Shown here: one piece after another, positions 1 to 6,174 of the stretch
Position numbering within the stretch: the first letter of the stretch is position 1
Layout of the letters: every line of letters starts with the position of its first letter
NCBI GenBank assembly: GCA_002337215.1
Contig: DDFO01000054.1
Span: forward strand, 91,174-102,486
Direction of reading: 5' to 3'
Source of the DNA: Phycisphaerales bacterium UBA1926
GTDB taxonomy: Bacteria; Planctomycetota; Phycisphaerae; Phycisphaerales; UBA1924
DNA length: 11,313 nucleotides
The notes under the pieces: generated by a model
Told to the model about the DNA's origin: nothing
The model's database searches: none
What the model saw: only the letters and a program-made list of their open reading frames with translations
Position numbers and translations under genes: made by a program

Positions 1-759
1 CACAAGACCTTCTGCATCCCCCACGGCGGCGGCGGGCCCGGCATGGGTCCCATCGGCGTCCTCAAGCACCTCGCCCCGTTCCTCCCCGGGCACGCGATCG
101 GCGAAGACGCGAACAATCAAGTCTCCGCGGCTCCCTACGGGAGCCCGAGCATCCTGCCCATCTCATGGATGTACATCGCACTGATGGGCGGCGAGGGACT
201 GACCCGCGCCACGGAGATCGCGATCCTCAACGCCAACTACATGGCGCGCCGGCTCAAGGACCACTACCCGATCCTCTTCGGCGGCGAGAACGGTCACTGC
301 GCGCATGAGTTCGTCATCGACTGTCGGCAGTTCAAAAAATCAGCCGGCATCGAGATCGACGACATCGCCAAAAGGCTCATGGACTTCGGCTTCCACGCCC
401 CGACCATGTCGTGGCCCGTCCCCGGGACGCTCATGATCGAGCCCACCGAGAGCGAAAGCAAGGACACGCTCGATGCGTTCTGCGATGCACTAATCCAGAT
501 CGCCGGCGAGATCAAACGAGTCGAATCGGGCGAGTGGCCGGCCGACAACAACCCACTCACCAACGCCCCCCACACCGTCGCGACGATCTCTGCCGATGAC
601 TGGGACAGGCCCTACCCACGGAGCGTGGGGGGGTACCCCAACGAGCGCACACGGCAAGGCAAGTTCTGGCCGAGCGTGGGCCGCGTTGATAACCCGTTCG
701 GCGATCGGAACATCATGTGCACATGTCCGAGCATGGACGAACTCACTGAACTGGGTTAG
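1..759 (+). CDS. gcvP: Glycine dehydrogenase (decarboxylating), P protein, C-terminal fragment
   Basis: The P protein of the glycine cleavage system is a cytosolic PLP enzyme that decarboxylates glycine and passes the aminomethyl group to the lipoyl arm of GcvH. The window opens inside the gene, in frame at base 1, and shows 252 codons. The second residue is the lysine of the HKTFC motif that binds PLP as a Schiff base, followed at once by the glycine-rich stretch [13 protein letters not shown]. Further on are [39 protein letters not shown] and the closing [19 protein letters not shown], all characteristic of this family. The [13 protein letters not shown] version matches the long single-chain GcvP (about 950 residues) rather than the split GcvPB subunit. 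The N-terminal three quarters lie outside the window. The stop is 18 bp from the convergent neighbour's stop. Identification is very secure. Confidence 0.97.
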   Translation, partial: HKTFCIPHGGGGPGMGPIGVLKHLAPFLPGHAIGEDANNQVSAAPYGSPSILPISWMYIALMGGEGLTRATEIAILNANYMARRLKDHYPILFGGENGHCAHEFVIDCRQFKKSAGIEIDDIAKRLMDFGFHAPTMSWPVPGTLMIEPTESESKDTLDAFCDALIQIAGEIKRVESGEWPADNNPLTNAPHTVATISADDWDRPYPRSVGGYPNERTRQGKFWPSVGRVDNPFGDRNIMCTCPSMDELTELG

Positions 760-777
760 GGCGGATCGCGAGTTGAA

Positions 778-2313
778 TCAGTCGCCGACCCCGAACGCCT
801 CGATCAGCGGAGCGAGATGGGTTTCGTAGCGCTTCCAGCGCTGCTGGCTGCTCGTGTAGATCGGGTTGCGGACCTGGTCCACGCTCGCGGTGTGGACCGT
901 TGCCTTTTGCTTGTGGTGCGCCATGCACGCCTCATCGAAGGGGAGGCCGATGTGTGAAAGCATCGCTTCCACGTTGGGGCGTGGGGCGGACGTCAGCGTC
1001 TCGTAGTTGCTCTCGAGGATCTCGGTGTCGAGCGTCTCCGACCAGAGGTCCATGACGGACCGGTAGAGGCGGATCTGATCCGCGATCGTCTCGAGCCGGC
1101 GGGTCCAGCCGAGCCGTGATCCGAAATTCTGGAAGAAGCAGGAGAGCGCGATATCACGGACGTCGCGTGTGCAGTGGATCACCCGGGCGTCGGGCAGCGC
1201 CCGCGCGATGATCTGGACAAAGTAGTAATTCTCCGGCATCTTGTCGACGACACGGGCCGGTCGCGGGCGCTTCTTGCCCTTGCCGGCAGCCGGTTCGGTT
1301 TCTTCGAGGTACGCCCGAGCGATCTGCCCGAGCCTGTCCTCGGTGAGGTCCGCGGGAACGAGGTCGCGGACGAGCGTGTTGAGCGCCCCGGACTCGCCGA
1401 CGGTCGCCGCGTCGGGGTGGGCCGCGATGATCTGCTCGGTCAGCGTTGTTCCGGAGCGCGGCATCCCAACAACGAACACCGGGCGTTCGCTCGCGGCCGT
1501 CCCCTCTCTCTCGGCAACCGGGATCCCGGCGATCGCGTCGGGTGTCCAGCGTTTGCGGAAGAGCTCCGGCGAGACGACCACGCTGGCGTCGAGCATGTGG
1601 TTCGCCTTGCTGATCGCGTCGAATGCCTCGTCGTACCGACCAACCTCGTCAAGCACTTTGCCGATCGCATAGAACGCGTCACGCCTGTACTGATCGTGGG
1701 CGCCCGTGTCATCGACGATCGTGCGCAGTTCCGCCTCCGCTTCGTCGAGCCGCTTGAACCGTGTCAGCAGTTCGGCTCGGAGGATCGTCATGTCGGGGTG
1801 CGGCCCGAGGCGGTCACGGGCCGAATCGATCCAGGCGAGCGCCTTCTCCGCTTCGCCCATCGACCGCAACAGGAACGCCTTAAACCGGTTCACGCGCGGC
1901 TCACCGGGTTCACGCGCGAGCAGTCTCTCCACGATCCGCAGCGAGCCGCGGGTGTCTCCGGTGTCCTTGTGGATCGACGCGAGACTGAGCAGCGTGTCCG
2001 GGTCGTCGTACCCCAATTCGGCGGCCCGCTTGAGATGGACGGACGCCTTCTGCGTGTTCTGCACACCCGCGTAGGCCGCGCCGAGCATCTTGTGGAGCAT
2101 CCCGTCCCGCCTGTTGAGCGGGAGGACATCCTCCAGCAGCCCGATCGCGATTTCGTGCTGCCCCGCGTCGAGCAACGGCGCAACGCGGGTCTTGATCTGA
2201 TGGATCTTGATCTGCTCGGGAGTCGGCCCGCTCGTCGCGGGGCCGGGCCGACCGGTCTGGGGTCGCTTCGGTGCCAAGGCGTGGGTCTCCGGCGCGCATG
2301 AATAGAGTCGCAC
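778..2313 (-). CDS. TPR-repeat protein with C-terminal sulfotransferase domain
   Basis: This is a 511-residue two-part protein. Residues about 35-250 are helical repeats of TPR type (for example AAYAGVQNTQKASVHLKRAAELG, continued by a repeat around 105-135 and others to about 240), usually a protein-binding scaffold. Residues about 278-505 are a sulfotransferase: the PAPS 5'-phosphosulfate loop is GMPRSGTTLTEQII (283-296), and the 3'-phosphate site is VIHCTRDVRDIALSCFF (378-394, with R383 and S391). The ending QVRNPIY...RWKRYETHLAPL is typical of the Sulfotransfer_3-like TPR-sulfotransferases common in planctomycetes and proteobacteria. The acceptor substrate cannot be told, and no signal peptide is seen. 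The start used here is a GTG with a poor ribosome site; a TTG at 2277 preceded by GGAG is a credible alternative and would remove 12 residues. The gene lies 67 bp downstream of the secreted-protein gene on the same strand, so the two may be cotranscribed. Confidence 0.88.
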   Translation of the reverse strand: MRLYSCAPETHALAPKRPQTGRPGPATSGPTPEQIKIHQIKTRVAPLLDAGQHEIAIGLLEDVLPLNRRDGMLHKMLGAAYAGVQNTQKASVHLKRAAELGYDDPDTLLSLASIHKDTGDTRGSLRIVERLLAREPGEPRVNRFKAFLLRSMGEAEKALAWIDSARDRLGPHPDMTILRAELLTRFKRLDEAEAELRTIVDDTGAHDQYRRDAFYAIGKVLDEVGRYDEAFDAISKANHMLDASVVVSPELFRKRWTPDAIAGIPVAEREGTAASERPVFVVGMPRSGTTLTEQIIAAHPDAATVGESGALNTLVRDLVPADLTEDRLGQIARAYLEETEPAAGKGKKRPRPARVVDKMPENYYFVQIIARALPDARVIHCTRDVRDIALSCFFQNFGSRLGWTRRLETIADQIRLYRSVMDLWSETLDTEILESNYETLTSAPRPNVEAMLSHIGLPFDEACMAHHKQKATVHTASVDQVRNPIYTSSQQRWKRYETHLAPLIEAFGVGD

Positions 2314-2364
2314 AGGAGCCTAGCCGGGCGATGACGATCGGTCCCGAGTGTCCATTCATGTGAA

Positions 2365-2378
2365 CGCGGACAACCGCG
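2365..2378 (-). terminator. Small hairpin after the secreted-protein gene
   Basis: Read on the minus strand, CGCGG-TTGT-CCGCG forms a perfect 5-bp stem with a four-base loop, two bases after the stop codon of the upstream gene. There is no U-run after it, so it is not a classical intrinsic terminator. It could be an mRNA 3'-end stabiliser, a partial terminator before the sulfotransferase gene, or chance in GC-rich DNA. Confidence 0.3.
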
Positions 2379-2380
2379 AC

Positions 2381-3343
2381 TCAGGGCACGGCCTCGACAT
2401 CGATCGTGTTGGTCAGCCCGGTCTCGGAGAAGTCGTACGAACCGTCCAGCGTGACGTACCGCCGGTCGTTGACGTACTTCACCGTCTGGTTGCGTCCGGA
2501 CCACCACTGGTAGCCGAAGAGTTGGCGGTGGACGTAGTCCGGGGCGTTGATGAACAGGTTGCCGCGGAACTCGCGGATCGTCGCGGCCTCGCCCCCGTTG
2601 TCGACCCACTGATCGGGCTCGACGGTCGTGATAATCAGGTCGGTCAGCTCATCGATCTTCGCCTGGCGATCGAACGGGTTCTGGTTGATCTGCTGGTTGA
2701 CCTGGAAGGGGCTCTGCCCGCCGCCCCCGCCGCCCTGCTGGCCGGCCTGCTGGAAGACCGTGTTGAGGTCGAACGCGGGCGCGTTGTCGTAGTCGGGGAT
2801 CGCGATGAGCAGGTCATTGATGTCGTAGAGCACGACCTTCTTGCGTCGGTTCAGCCGCTCCTTGGGGCCGAATTCGAAATTGCCGTACTTGCTGAACTGC
2901 CAGGATCCCTCGTCGAACCCGCCCTCCGCGGCGGCCTTGTCGAGCACGATCTCGAGCAGCTGCAGCGCACTCGCGTTCTTCGCGTTCGCGGTGATCGTCG
3001 TATCCTTGTCGAGACCGACCACGTTCCGATCATCGATCCAGAGGGGCGTGATGTCCGCCTGGGTGACATCGGCGATGAACTGCACGACGTCCTCGAGGCG
3101 CTGGCCGTCGAGTTCGACGGTCACCGGCTTCATGAGCCTGGCGAGCGTCTGACGCTTCATCGCGACGATGACCGGGTCCTCGCGATCGAACTGGGCCGAG
3201 GCGGTTGTCGTGGCACCGGCGGACGCGGCGAGCGCGATGCCAGCGGGAAGGGCCGTCCCGGCAACAGCGGTCGTCCCGAGCGCGAGCCCGGCGATCAGTC
3301 GGCGGGTCGCGGCGTGCACGCGTTTAAAGCGGATGTCAGGCAT
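2381..3343 (-). CDS. Exported secretin/STN-like planctomycete protein of unknown role
   Basis: This is a 320-residue exported protein. The N-terminus is basic (KRVHAATRR), followed by a long Ala/Gly/Leu-rich hydrophobic stretch and the likely signal peptidase site ASA|Q near residue 50. Residues about 78-136 (RLEDVVQFIADVTQADITPLWID...NASALQLLEIVL) resemble the short N-terminal STN/N0-type domain of secretins. A second conserved stretch is VLYDINDLLIAIPDYD (about 171-186). A Gly/Gln/Asn-rich linker with six consecutive glycines (about 204-209) follows, then TDLIITTVEPDQW...GNLFINAPDYVHRQL (about 234-275), which resembles repeats in planctomycete GspD-like proteins. The membrane-inserting secretin beta domain is absent, so it cannot itself be an outer-membrane pore. 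The ATG at 3343 was chosen because GGAG lies five bases upstream and a signal peptide follows directly; an in-frame TTG at 3385 has neither. Role unknown; a periplasmic or cell-surface assembly part is a guess. Confidence 0.8.
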   Translation of the reverse strand: MPDIRFKRVHAATRRLIAGLALGTTAVAGTALPAGIALAASAGATTTASAQFDREDPVIVAMKRQTLARLMKPVTVELDGQRLEDVVQFIADVTQADITPLWIDDRNVVGLDKDTTITANAKNASALQLLEIVLDKAAAEGGFDEGSWQFSKYGNFEFGPKERLNRRKKVVLYDINDLLIAIPDYDNAPAFDLNTVFQQAGQQGGGGGGQSPFQVNQQINQNPFDRQAKIDELTDLIITTVEPDQWVDNGGEAATIREFRGNLFINAPDYVHRQLFGYQWWSGRNQTVKYVNDRRYVTLDGSYDFSETGLTNTIDVEAVP

Positions 3344-3411
3344 GAGAACTCCGTTCCAAGGCCGACCGGCTCCGTGGCCGATCAAAGGCGTTCCACGAGC
3401 CGCCCGGCTCC

Positions 3412-3439
3412 ATTCTACATCGGTTTACCGACGGTCCAA
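3412..3439 (-). promoter_or_regulatory. Sigma-70-type promoter of the secreted-protein gene
   Basis: On the minus strand TTGGAC (3439-3434) and TAGAAT (3417-3412, five of six consensus bases) are separated by 16 bp. Transcription would begin near 3405 and give a leader of about 60 nt. A perfect 5-bp hairpin GAGCC-GGGC-GGCTC (3410-3397) sits at the predicted 5' end of that RNA. The spacer holds the perfect dyad CGGTAAACCG (3430-3421), a possible operator half-site pair. The -10 match is good and the rest is moderate. Confidence 0.5.
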
Positions 3440-3455
3440 AGCCCGGTTGCAACAG

Positions 3456-3479
3456 GAAAAACAGAGCCGAAAGAGGCCG
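3456..3479 (-). terminator. Possible weak terminator after tRNA-Thr
   Basis: Downstream of the tRNA on the minus strand, GGCC (3478-3475) can pair with GGCT (3468-3465) across a six-base loop, and after three bases a run of five T follows (3461-3457). The stem is only four pairs including a G-U, so it would be weak, but its position between the tRNA and the next promoter is right. Confidence 0.3.
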
Positions 3480-3504
3480 TTGAGCGTGCCGAGACACCGA
3501 AGAA

Positions 3505-3577
3505 AGCCACCTACTGGACTCGAACCAGCGACCTAAGCTTTACGAAAGCTTCGCTCTACCAACTGAGCTAAGGTGGC
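3505..3577 (-). tRNA. tRNA-Thr, anticodon CGT
   Basis: A 73-nt cloverleaf folds by eye. The acceptor stem is GCCACCT paired with AGGTGGC (3577-3571 with 3512-3506). The D stem is GCTC/GAGC with loop AGTTGGTA. The anticodon stem is AAGCT/AGCTT with loop TTCGTAA, placing anticodon CGT at 3544-3542, which reads the threonine codon ACG. The variable loop is five bases, and the T arm is GCTGG-TTCGAGT-CCAGT with one G-U pair. The discriminator is T at 3505, acceptable for threonine tRNAs. CCA is not encoded (the next bases are TTC), so it must be added after transcription. It lies in the same orientation as hflX upstream. Confidence 0.95.
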
Positions 3578-3692
3578 CAAGCCTCGGGCTCTCGCCCGCG
3601 GCAGGGGGTATTTTCCCGCCCCGGAGCCGATTGTCCACCCGCACCGCCAATCCGTCTTCGGTCGGGTGAAACTTGCCAACACGGAGGATCAC

Positions 3693-5153
3693 TCAGGACG
3701 CGGGCGTCGGCTTCCATCCCGGCGCGTCATCCGGGGGGGCGTCCTCCCCGATCAGCCGGATCGATGGCGTCGTCATCCGCAACTGGTCGATCAGTCTCGG
3801 GCCGATCTCGACCGTCAGCCGGACCCGGTCGCCCTCGTAATCACGCCCAAGGACCACTCCCCGGCTCTCGATCGTGTGCACCGCCTTCGCGTCACGGAGC
3901 GGCAGGCTCACCTCAAACCGCCTCGGCTCGCCCTCGATCTCCCGTCGGACCCGGCTCACGAGCTCGTCGTGCCCGATCCGGAGCCGGCCGTCCTGATCTG
4001 TGAGCGAACAGACCGGCATCGCGCCGGGGTGCCGGGTCTGCCACAGCAGGATCTCCTGTTGGTCGCGGAGAAGGTCCGCCTTGTTGAGCAGCAGCACGAC
4101 CGGAGGAGGCTCGTAGGGCTGCCACGCCCCCCCGTTGCGCTCCGCGGCTTCGCGTGCCTTCCGCTCGGCCTGCCGGACCTCCTCGAACAGGTCGTCGAGT
4201 GTCGATCGCACCGTCTCGTAGTGCAGTTCCGCGGCCGGATCACTCACATCGAGTACGACGAGCAACAGGTCCGCGTGCGTCGCCTCCTCGAGCGTCGCAC
4301 GGAACGAGGCGACGAGGTGGTGGGGGAGATCGCGCACAAACCCGACCGTGTCGGAAAGCATCGCGATCACACCGCCCTGGCCCTCGCCCGATTTCAGATC
4401 CCACTCCCGCGTCCGTGTCATCAACGTCGCGAACACCCGGTCGTCGGCGTAGGCGCCGCCTGCCGTGAGGGAGTTGAACAGCGTGCTTTTACCGGCGTTT
4501 GTGTATCCCACGAGCCCGACGGCGAAATGCTCGGCGTTTCGCCCCTGCACCTGCCGGCGACGCCTCGCCTGGATCTTGCCGAGTTCGTCGGTCAGCTGCT
4601 TCTTGCGTCGCTGGACGAGCCGGCGGTCGATCTCGAGCTGCTGCTCGCCCGGTCCCCGTGTGCCGACGCCGCCGATGCCGCCCGAGCCCACGATCCGCTC
4701 GAGGTGGTCCCACATCGCTCGCAGCCGGGGGTAGGTGTACTCGAGCTGCGCGATCTCAACCTGCAGCTTCGCCTCGTGCGTCGTCGCGCGGCTCGCGAAG
4801 ATATCGAGGATCAACTCGGAACGGTCGAGGACTTTCCGCTCGGTCGTTCGCTCGATCGCGGCGATCTGCTTGGGGCTCAGCTCGTGGTCGAAGATGATTG
4901 TCCCCGCGTCCACCATCTCGCAGAGGCCCTTGAGCTCCTCGACTTTCCCCGAGCCCATGTATGTTCCCGATACGGGGCGATCGAGCCTTTGTTCGAGCTC
5001 GCCCACGATCACCGCTCCCGCCTGCGCGGCGAGTTCGCGGAGTTCGCCGAACGGCGCATCTCTGTCGTAGCGATCATCTGGTAGTCGGACAGCCGCGAGC
5101 ACGGTGCGTTCGGCGGCGACTTTGATGGATTGGCGTTCTGTCGGCGCTGGCAT
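3693..5153 (-). CDS. hflX: GTPase HflX
   Basis: HflX is a translation-associated GTPase that binds the large ribosomal subunit and splits stalled or hibernating 70S ribosomes, mainly under stress. The 486-residue product has the N-terminal HflX nucleotide-binding domain (ELEQRLDRP...TYMGSGKVEEL, HELSPKQIAAIE, LDRSELILDIFASRATTHEAKLQV), the GGIGGVGTRGPGE linker and a basic coiled region. The G domain has G1 GYTNAGKST (216-224), G3 DTVGF (268-272) and G4 NKAD (357-360), plus RDLPHHLVASF after G3. Two oddities stand out. The switch I stretch reads FATLMTRTR where most family members have FATLDPTTR. A charged insert of about 25 residues rich in Arg, Glu and Ala (about 328-352) precedes G4. The ATG at 5153 is preferred, with GGGA about ten bases upstream; an in-frame TTG at 5171 lies within that ribosome-binding region. 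It diverges from the metal regulator gene. Confidence 0.95.
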   Translation of the reverse strand: MPAPTERQSIKVAAERTVLAAVRLPDDRYDRDAPFGELRELAAQAGAVIVGELEQRLDRPVSGTYMGSGKVEELKGLCEMVDAGTIIFDHELSPKQIAAIERTTERKVLDRSELILDIFASRATTHEAKLQVEIAQLEYTYPRLRAMWDHLERIVGSGGIGGVGTRGPGEQQLEIDRRLVQRRKKQLTDELGKIQARRRRQVQGRNAEHFAVGLVGYTNAGKSTLFNSLTAGGAYADDRVFATLMTRTREWDLKSGEGQGGVIAMLSDTVGFVRDLPHHLVASFRATLEEATHADLLLVVLDVSDPAAELHYETVRSTLDDLFEEVRQAERKAREAAERNGGAWQPYEPPPVVLLLNKADLLRDQQEILLWQTRHPGAMPVCSLTDQDGRLRIGHDELVSRVRREIEGEPRRFEVSLPLRDAKAVHTIESRGVVLGRDYEGDRVRLTVEIGPRLIDQLRMTTPSIRLIGEDAPPDDAPGWKPTPAS

Positions 5154-5208
5154 AGGGCAGCATCCCTTCAAGTAGAGCGTACTCTGAGTTCAAGCGGTGC
5201 GAGCGTGA

Positions 5209-5251
5209 AGCCGAATCGATAGCGGACCCATTCGGGTCAACGCCTTCGGCT
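5209..5251. other. Long imperfect hairpin in the hflX/regulator divergent intergenic region
   Basis: The 224-bp stretch 5154-5377 between the divergent genes holds no gene that I can support, but it has this nested inverted repeat. The outer stem is AGCCGAA (5209-5215) with TTCGGCT (5245-5251), then GCG (5222-5224) with CGC (5241-5243), and an inner stem GACCC (5225-5229) with GGGTC (5234-5238) closed by the four-base loop ATTC. That is 15 base pairs with one asymmetric internal loop and an AA bulge. It could be an RNA leader structure for either gene or a DNA cruciform/protein site. No U-run follows on either strand, so it is not a plain terminator. Confidence 0.5.
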
Positions 5252-5325
5252 CAAGCGATGTTTCGGAGATGTGTTCAGGGATTAGCTGATCATGGCACGC
5301 TCAAGTGAAGGCTGAGTATAGCCGC

Positions 5326-5339
5326 CGCCGGATCCGGCG
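5326..5339. repeat. Perfect 14-bp palindrome upstream of the metal regulator gene
   Basis: CGCCGGATCCGGCG is a perfect palindrome ending 38 bp before the regulator's ATG. It could be a protein-binding site or a small hairpin in the leader, but GC-rich palindromes of this size also arise by chance. It does not resemble the dyad found in front of the transporter genes. A weak -10-like TATAGC lies just upstream at 5317. Confidence 0.35.
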
Positions 5340-5377
5340 CCCAGAGCAAAGCCGGTTGAGCGTTCGTACAGTTCCGC

Positions 5378-6052
5378 ATGGCAACTTCCACCGTCGAGGA
5401 CTATGTCAAAGCGATCGAGTTGATTCAGGCGGAGGCGCCGACAGGCGAAGCGTCCGTCGCCCGCATCGCCGCGACGCTCGGTGTCACCAAGGGCACCGTC
5501 ACCGCGATGGTCCGCAAGCTCCGCGAGACCGGGCTCGCCGAGGCGGAGCGCTACGGGGGCGTCACGCTGACACCGAAAGGCCGAACACTCGCGCTCGACA
5601 TCATCAGGCGGCACCGGTTGATCGAGGTCTTCCTCGTCGAGACCCTCGGGTTCGACTGGACCGAGGTCCACGACGAGGCCGAGCGGCTCGAGCACGCGAT
5701 GTCGAAAAAGGTCCTCGACCGACTCGACGCGTTCCTTGGAAACCCGACCGAGGACCCGCACGGCGATCTGATCCCCGACAAGCACGGGAACCTCGCGGAT
5801 CGGACCTGCACACCACTGGGCGAACTCGACGCCGAGGTCGAGGGTGTTGTCTCGCGGATCGGCGATCAGGACCCCGACTTCCTCGCCTTCGCCGCCCAGC
5901 ACGGCCTCCGCCCAGGGGCGAGGTTTCGGGTCGTCTCCCGCGACGCCGACGCCGATGCGATCGCGGTCAAACCGGGCCGGAAAGCGCCCGTCACTATGTC
6001 CCTCGCGGCGGCGAGCCGGATTCTGGTTGAAGCCCGGGACTCAAACGATTGA
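5378..6052 (+). CDS. mntR: DtxR/MntR-family metal-dependent transcriptional repressor, Mn-type ligands
   Basis: This 224-residue repressor binds a divalent metal as co-repressor and shuts off metal uptake genes. Residues about 5-72 are the winged helix (recognition helix around VTKGTVTAMVRKLRETGL, wing YGGVTLTPKGR). Residues 73-145 are the metal-binding dimerisation domain, and 150-220 an SH3/FeoA-like domain (PGARFRVVSRDADAD...). By alignment to DtxR, the ancillary site is H79, E83 and H98, and the primary site is D8, E102, E105 and H106. DtxR has Met and Cys where this protein has D8 and E102; MntR has Asp and Glu, and in MntR those residues favour Mn over Fe. MntR's E11 is K11 here. DPHGDLIP (126-133) is also a family motif. 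The ATG has no clear ribosome-binding site. The gene is immediately upstream of, and on the same strand as, the importer it most likely controls. Confidence 0.92.
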   Translation: MATSTVEDYVKAIELIQAEAPTGEASVARIAATLGVTKGTVTAMVRKLRETGLAEAERYGGVTLTPKGRTLALDIIRRHRLIEVFLVETLGFDWTEVHDEAERLEHAMSKKVLDRLDAFLGNPTEDPHGDLIPDKHGNLADRTCTPLGELDAEVEGVVSRIGDQDPDFLAFAAQHGLRPGARFRVVSRDADADAIAVKPGRKAPVTMSLAAASRILVEARDSND

Positions 6053-6058
6053 TGGCGG

Positions 6059-6083
6059 CGATCGGCCGGCAGCGGCCTTATCG
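6059..6083 (+). terminator. Hairpin after the regulator gene, before the transporter promoter
   Basis: CGAT (6059-6062) pairs with ATCG (6080-6083), and GGCC (6064-6067) with GGCC (6074-6077), across a six-base loop with a small internal loop. It starts six bases after the regulator's stop codon and ends six bases before the operator dyad. No U-tract follows, so termination would be weak or factor-dependent. It may separate the regulator transcript from that of the transporter. Confidence 0.35.
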
Positions 6084-6088
6084 ACCAC

Positions 6089-6108
6089 AAGTTTGACTAC
6101 TCCAACTT
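6089..6108. promoter_or_regulatory. Predicted DtxR/MntR-type operator (20-bp dyad)
   Basis: AAGTTTGACTACTCCAACTT has near-complete two-fold symmetry: AAGTTnGAnTAnTCnAACTT, with 16 of 20 positions agreeing with the reverse complement and mismatches spaced every three bases. Size and symmetry fit a DtxR/MntR dimer site. It is AT-richer than its surroundings, lies between the regulator and transporter genes, and covers the putative -35 TTGACT. A bound repressor would therefore block polymerase. That this particular regulator binds here is inference. Confidence 0.7.
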
Positions 6109-6120
6109 ATGTGTCATAGA
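6093..6120 (+). promoter_or_regulatory. Putative promoter of the metal transporter operon
   Basis: TTGACT (6093-6098, five of six -35 bases) lies 16 bp before CATAGA (6115-6120), a poor -10. The start would be near 6127, leaving a leader of about 48 nt before the lipoprotein gene. A second short inverted repeat, ATGTG (6109-6113) with CACAT (6123-6127), flanks the -10 region. The -35 and context are convincing, the -10 is not. Confidence 0.45.
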
Positions 6121-6174
6121 CTCACATCCGCGACGGCATCAGCGCCTGCCGCGTCACCGCACGGAGGTCATCGC

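Noticed and set aside
1174..2301. Open frame of 375 codons antisense to the TPR-sulfotransferase
   Set aside because: Arg/Val-rich shadow translation without domains; the minus-strand frame has the full PAPS-binding signature.
2348..3571. Open frame of 407 codons on the plus strand running through the secreted-protein gene, its promoter and the tRNA
   Set aside because: It crosses a tRNA gene and a promoter and is antisense to a protein with a clear signal peptide and ribosome-binding site; explained by lack of stops in GC-rich DNA.
3585..3598. Perfect 5-bp hairpin with a GAGA (GNRA) loop on the minus strand, just 5' of the tRNA, considered as hflX terminator
   Set aside because: No U-run follows before the tRNA begins eight bases later, so termination there is unlikely. 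It may just be part of a tRNA leader.
3573..5084. Open frame of 503 codons on the plus strand opposite hflX
   Set aside because: hflX on the other strand has all GTPase motifs. The antisense translation has no family features and begins in the tRNA acceptor stem.
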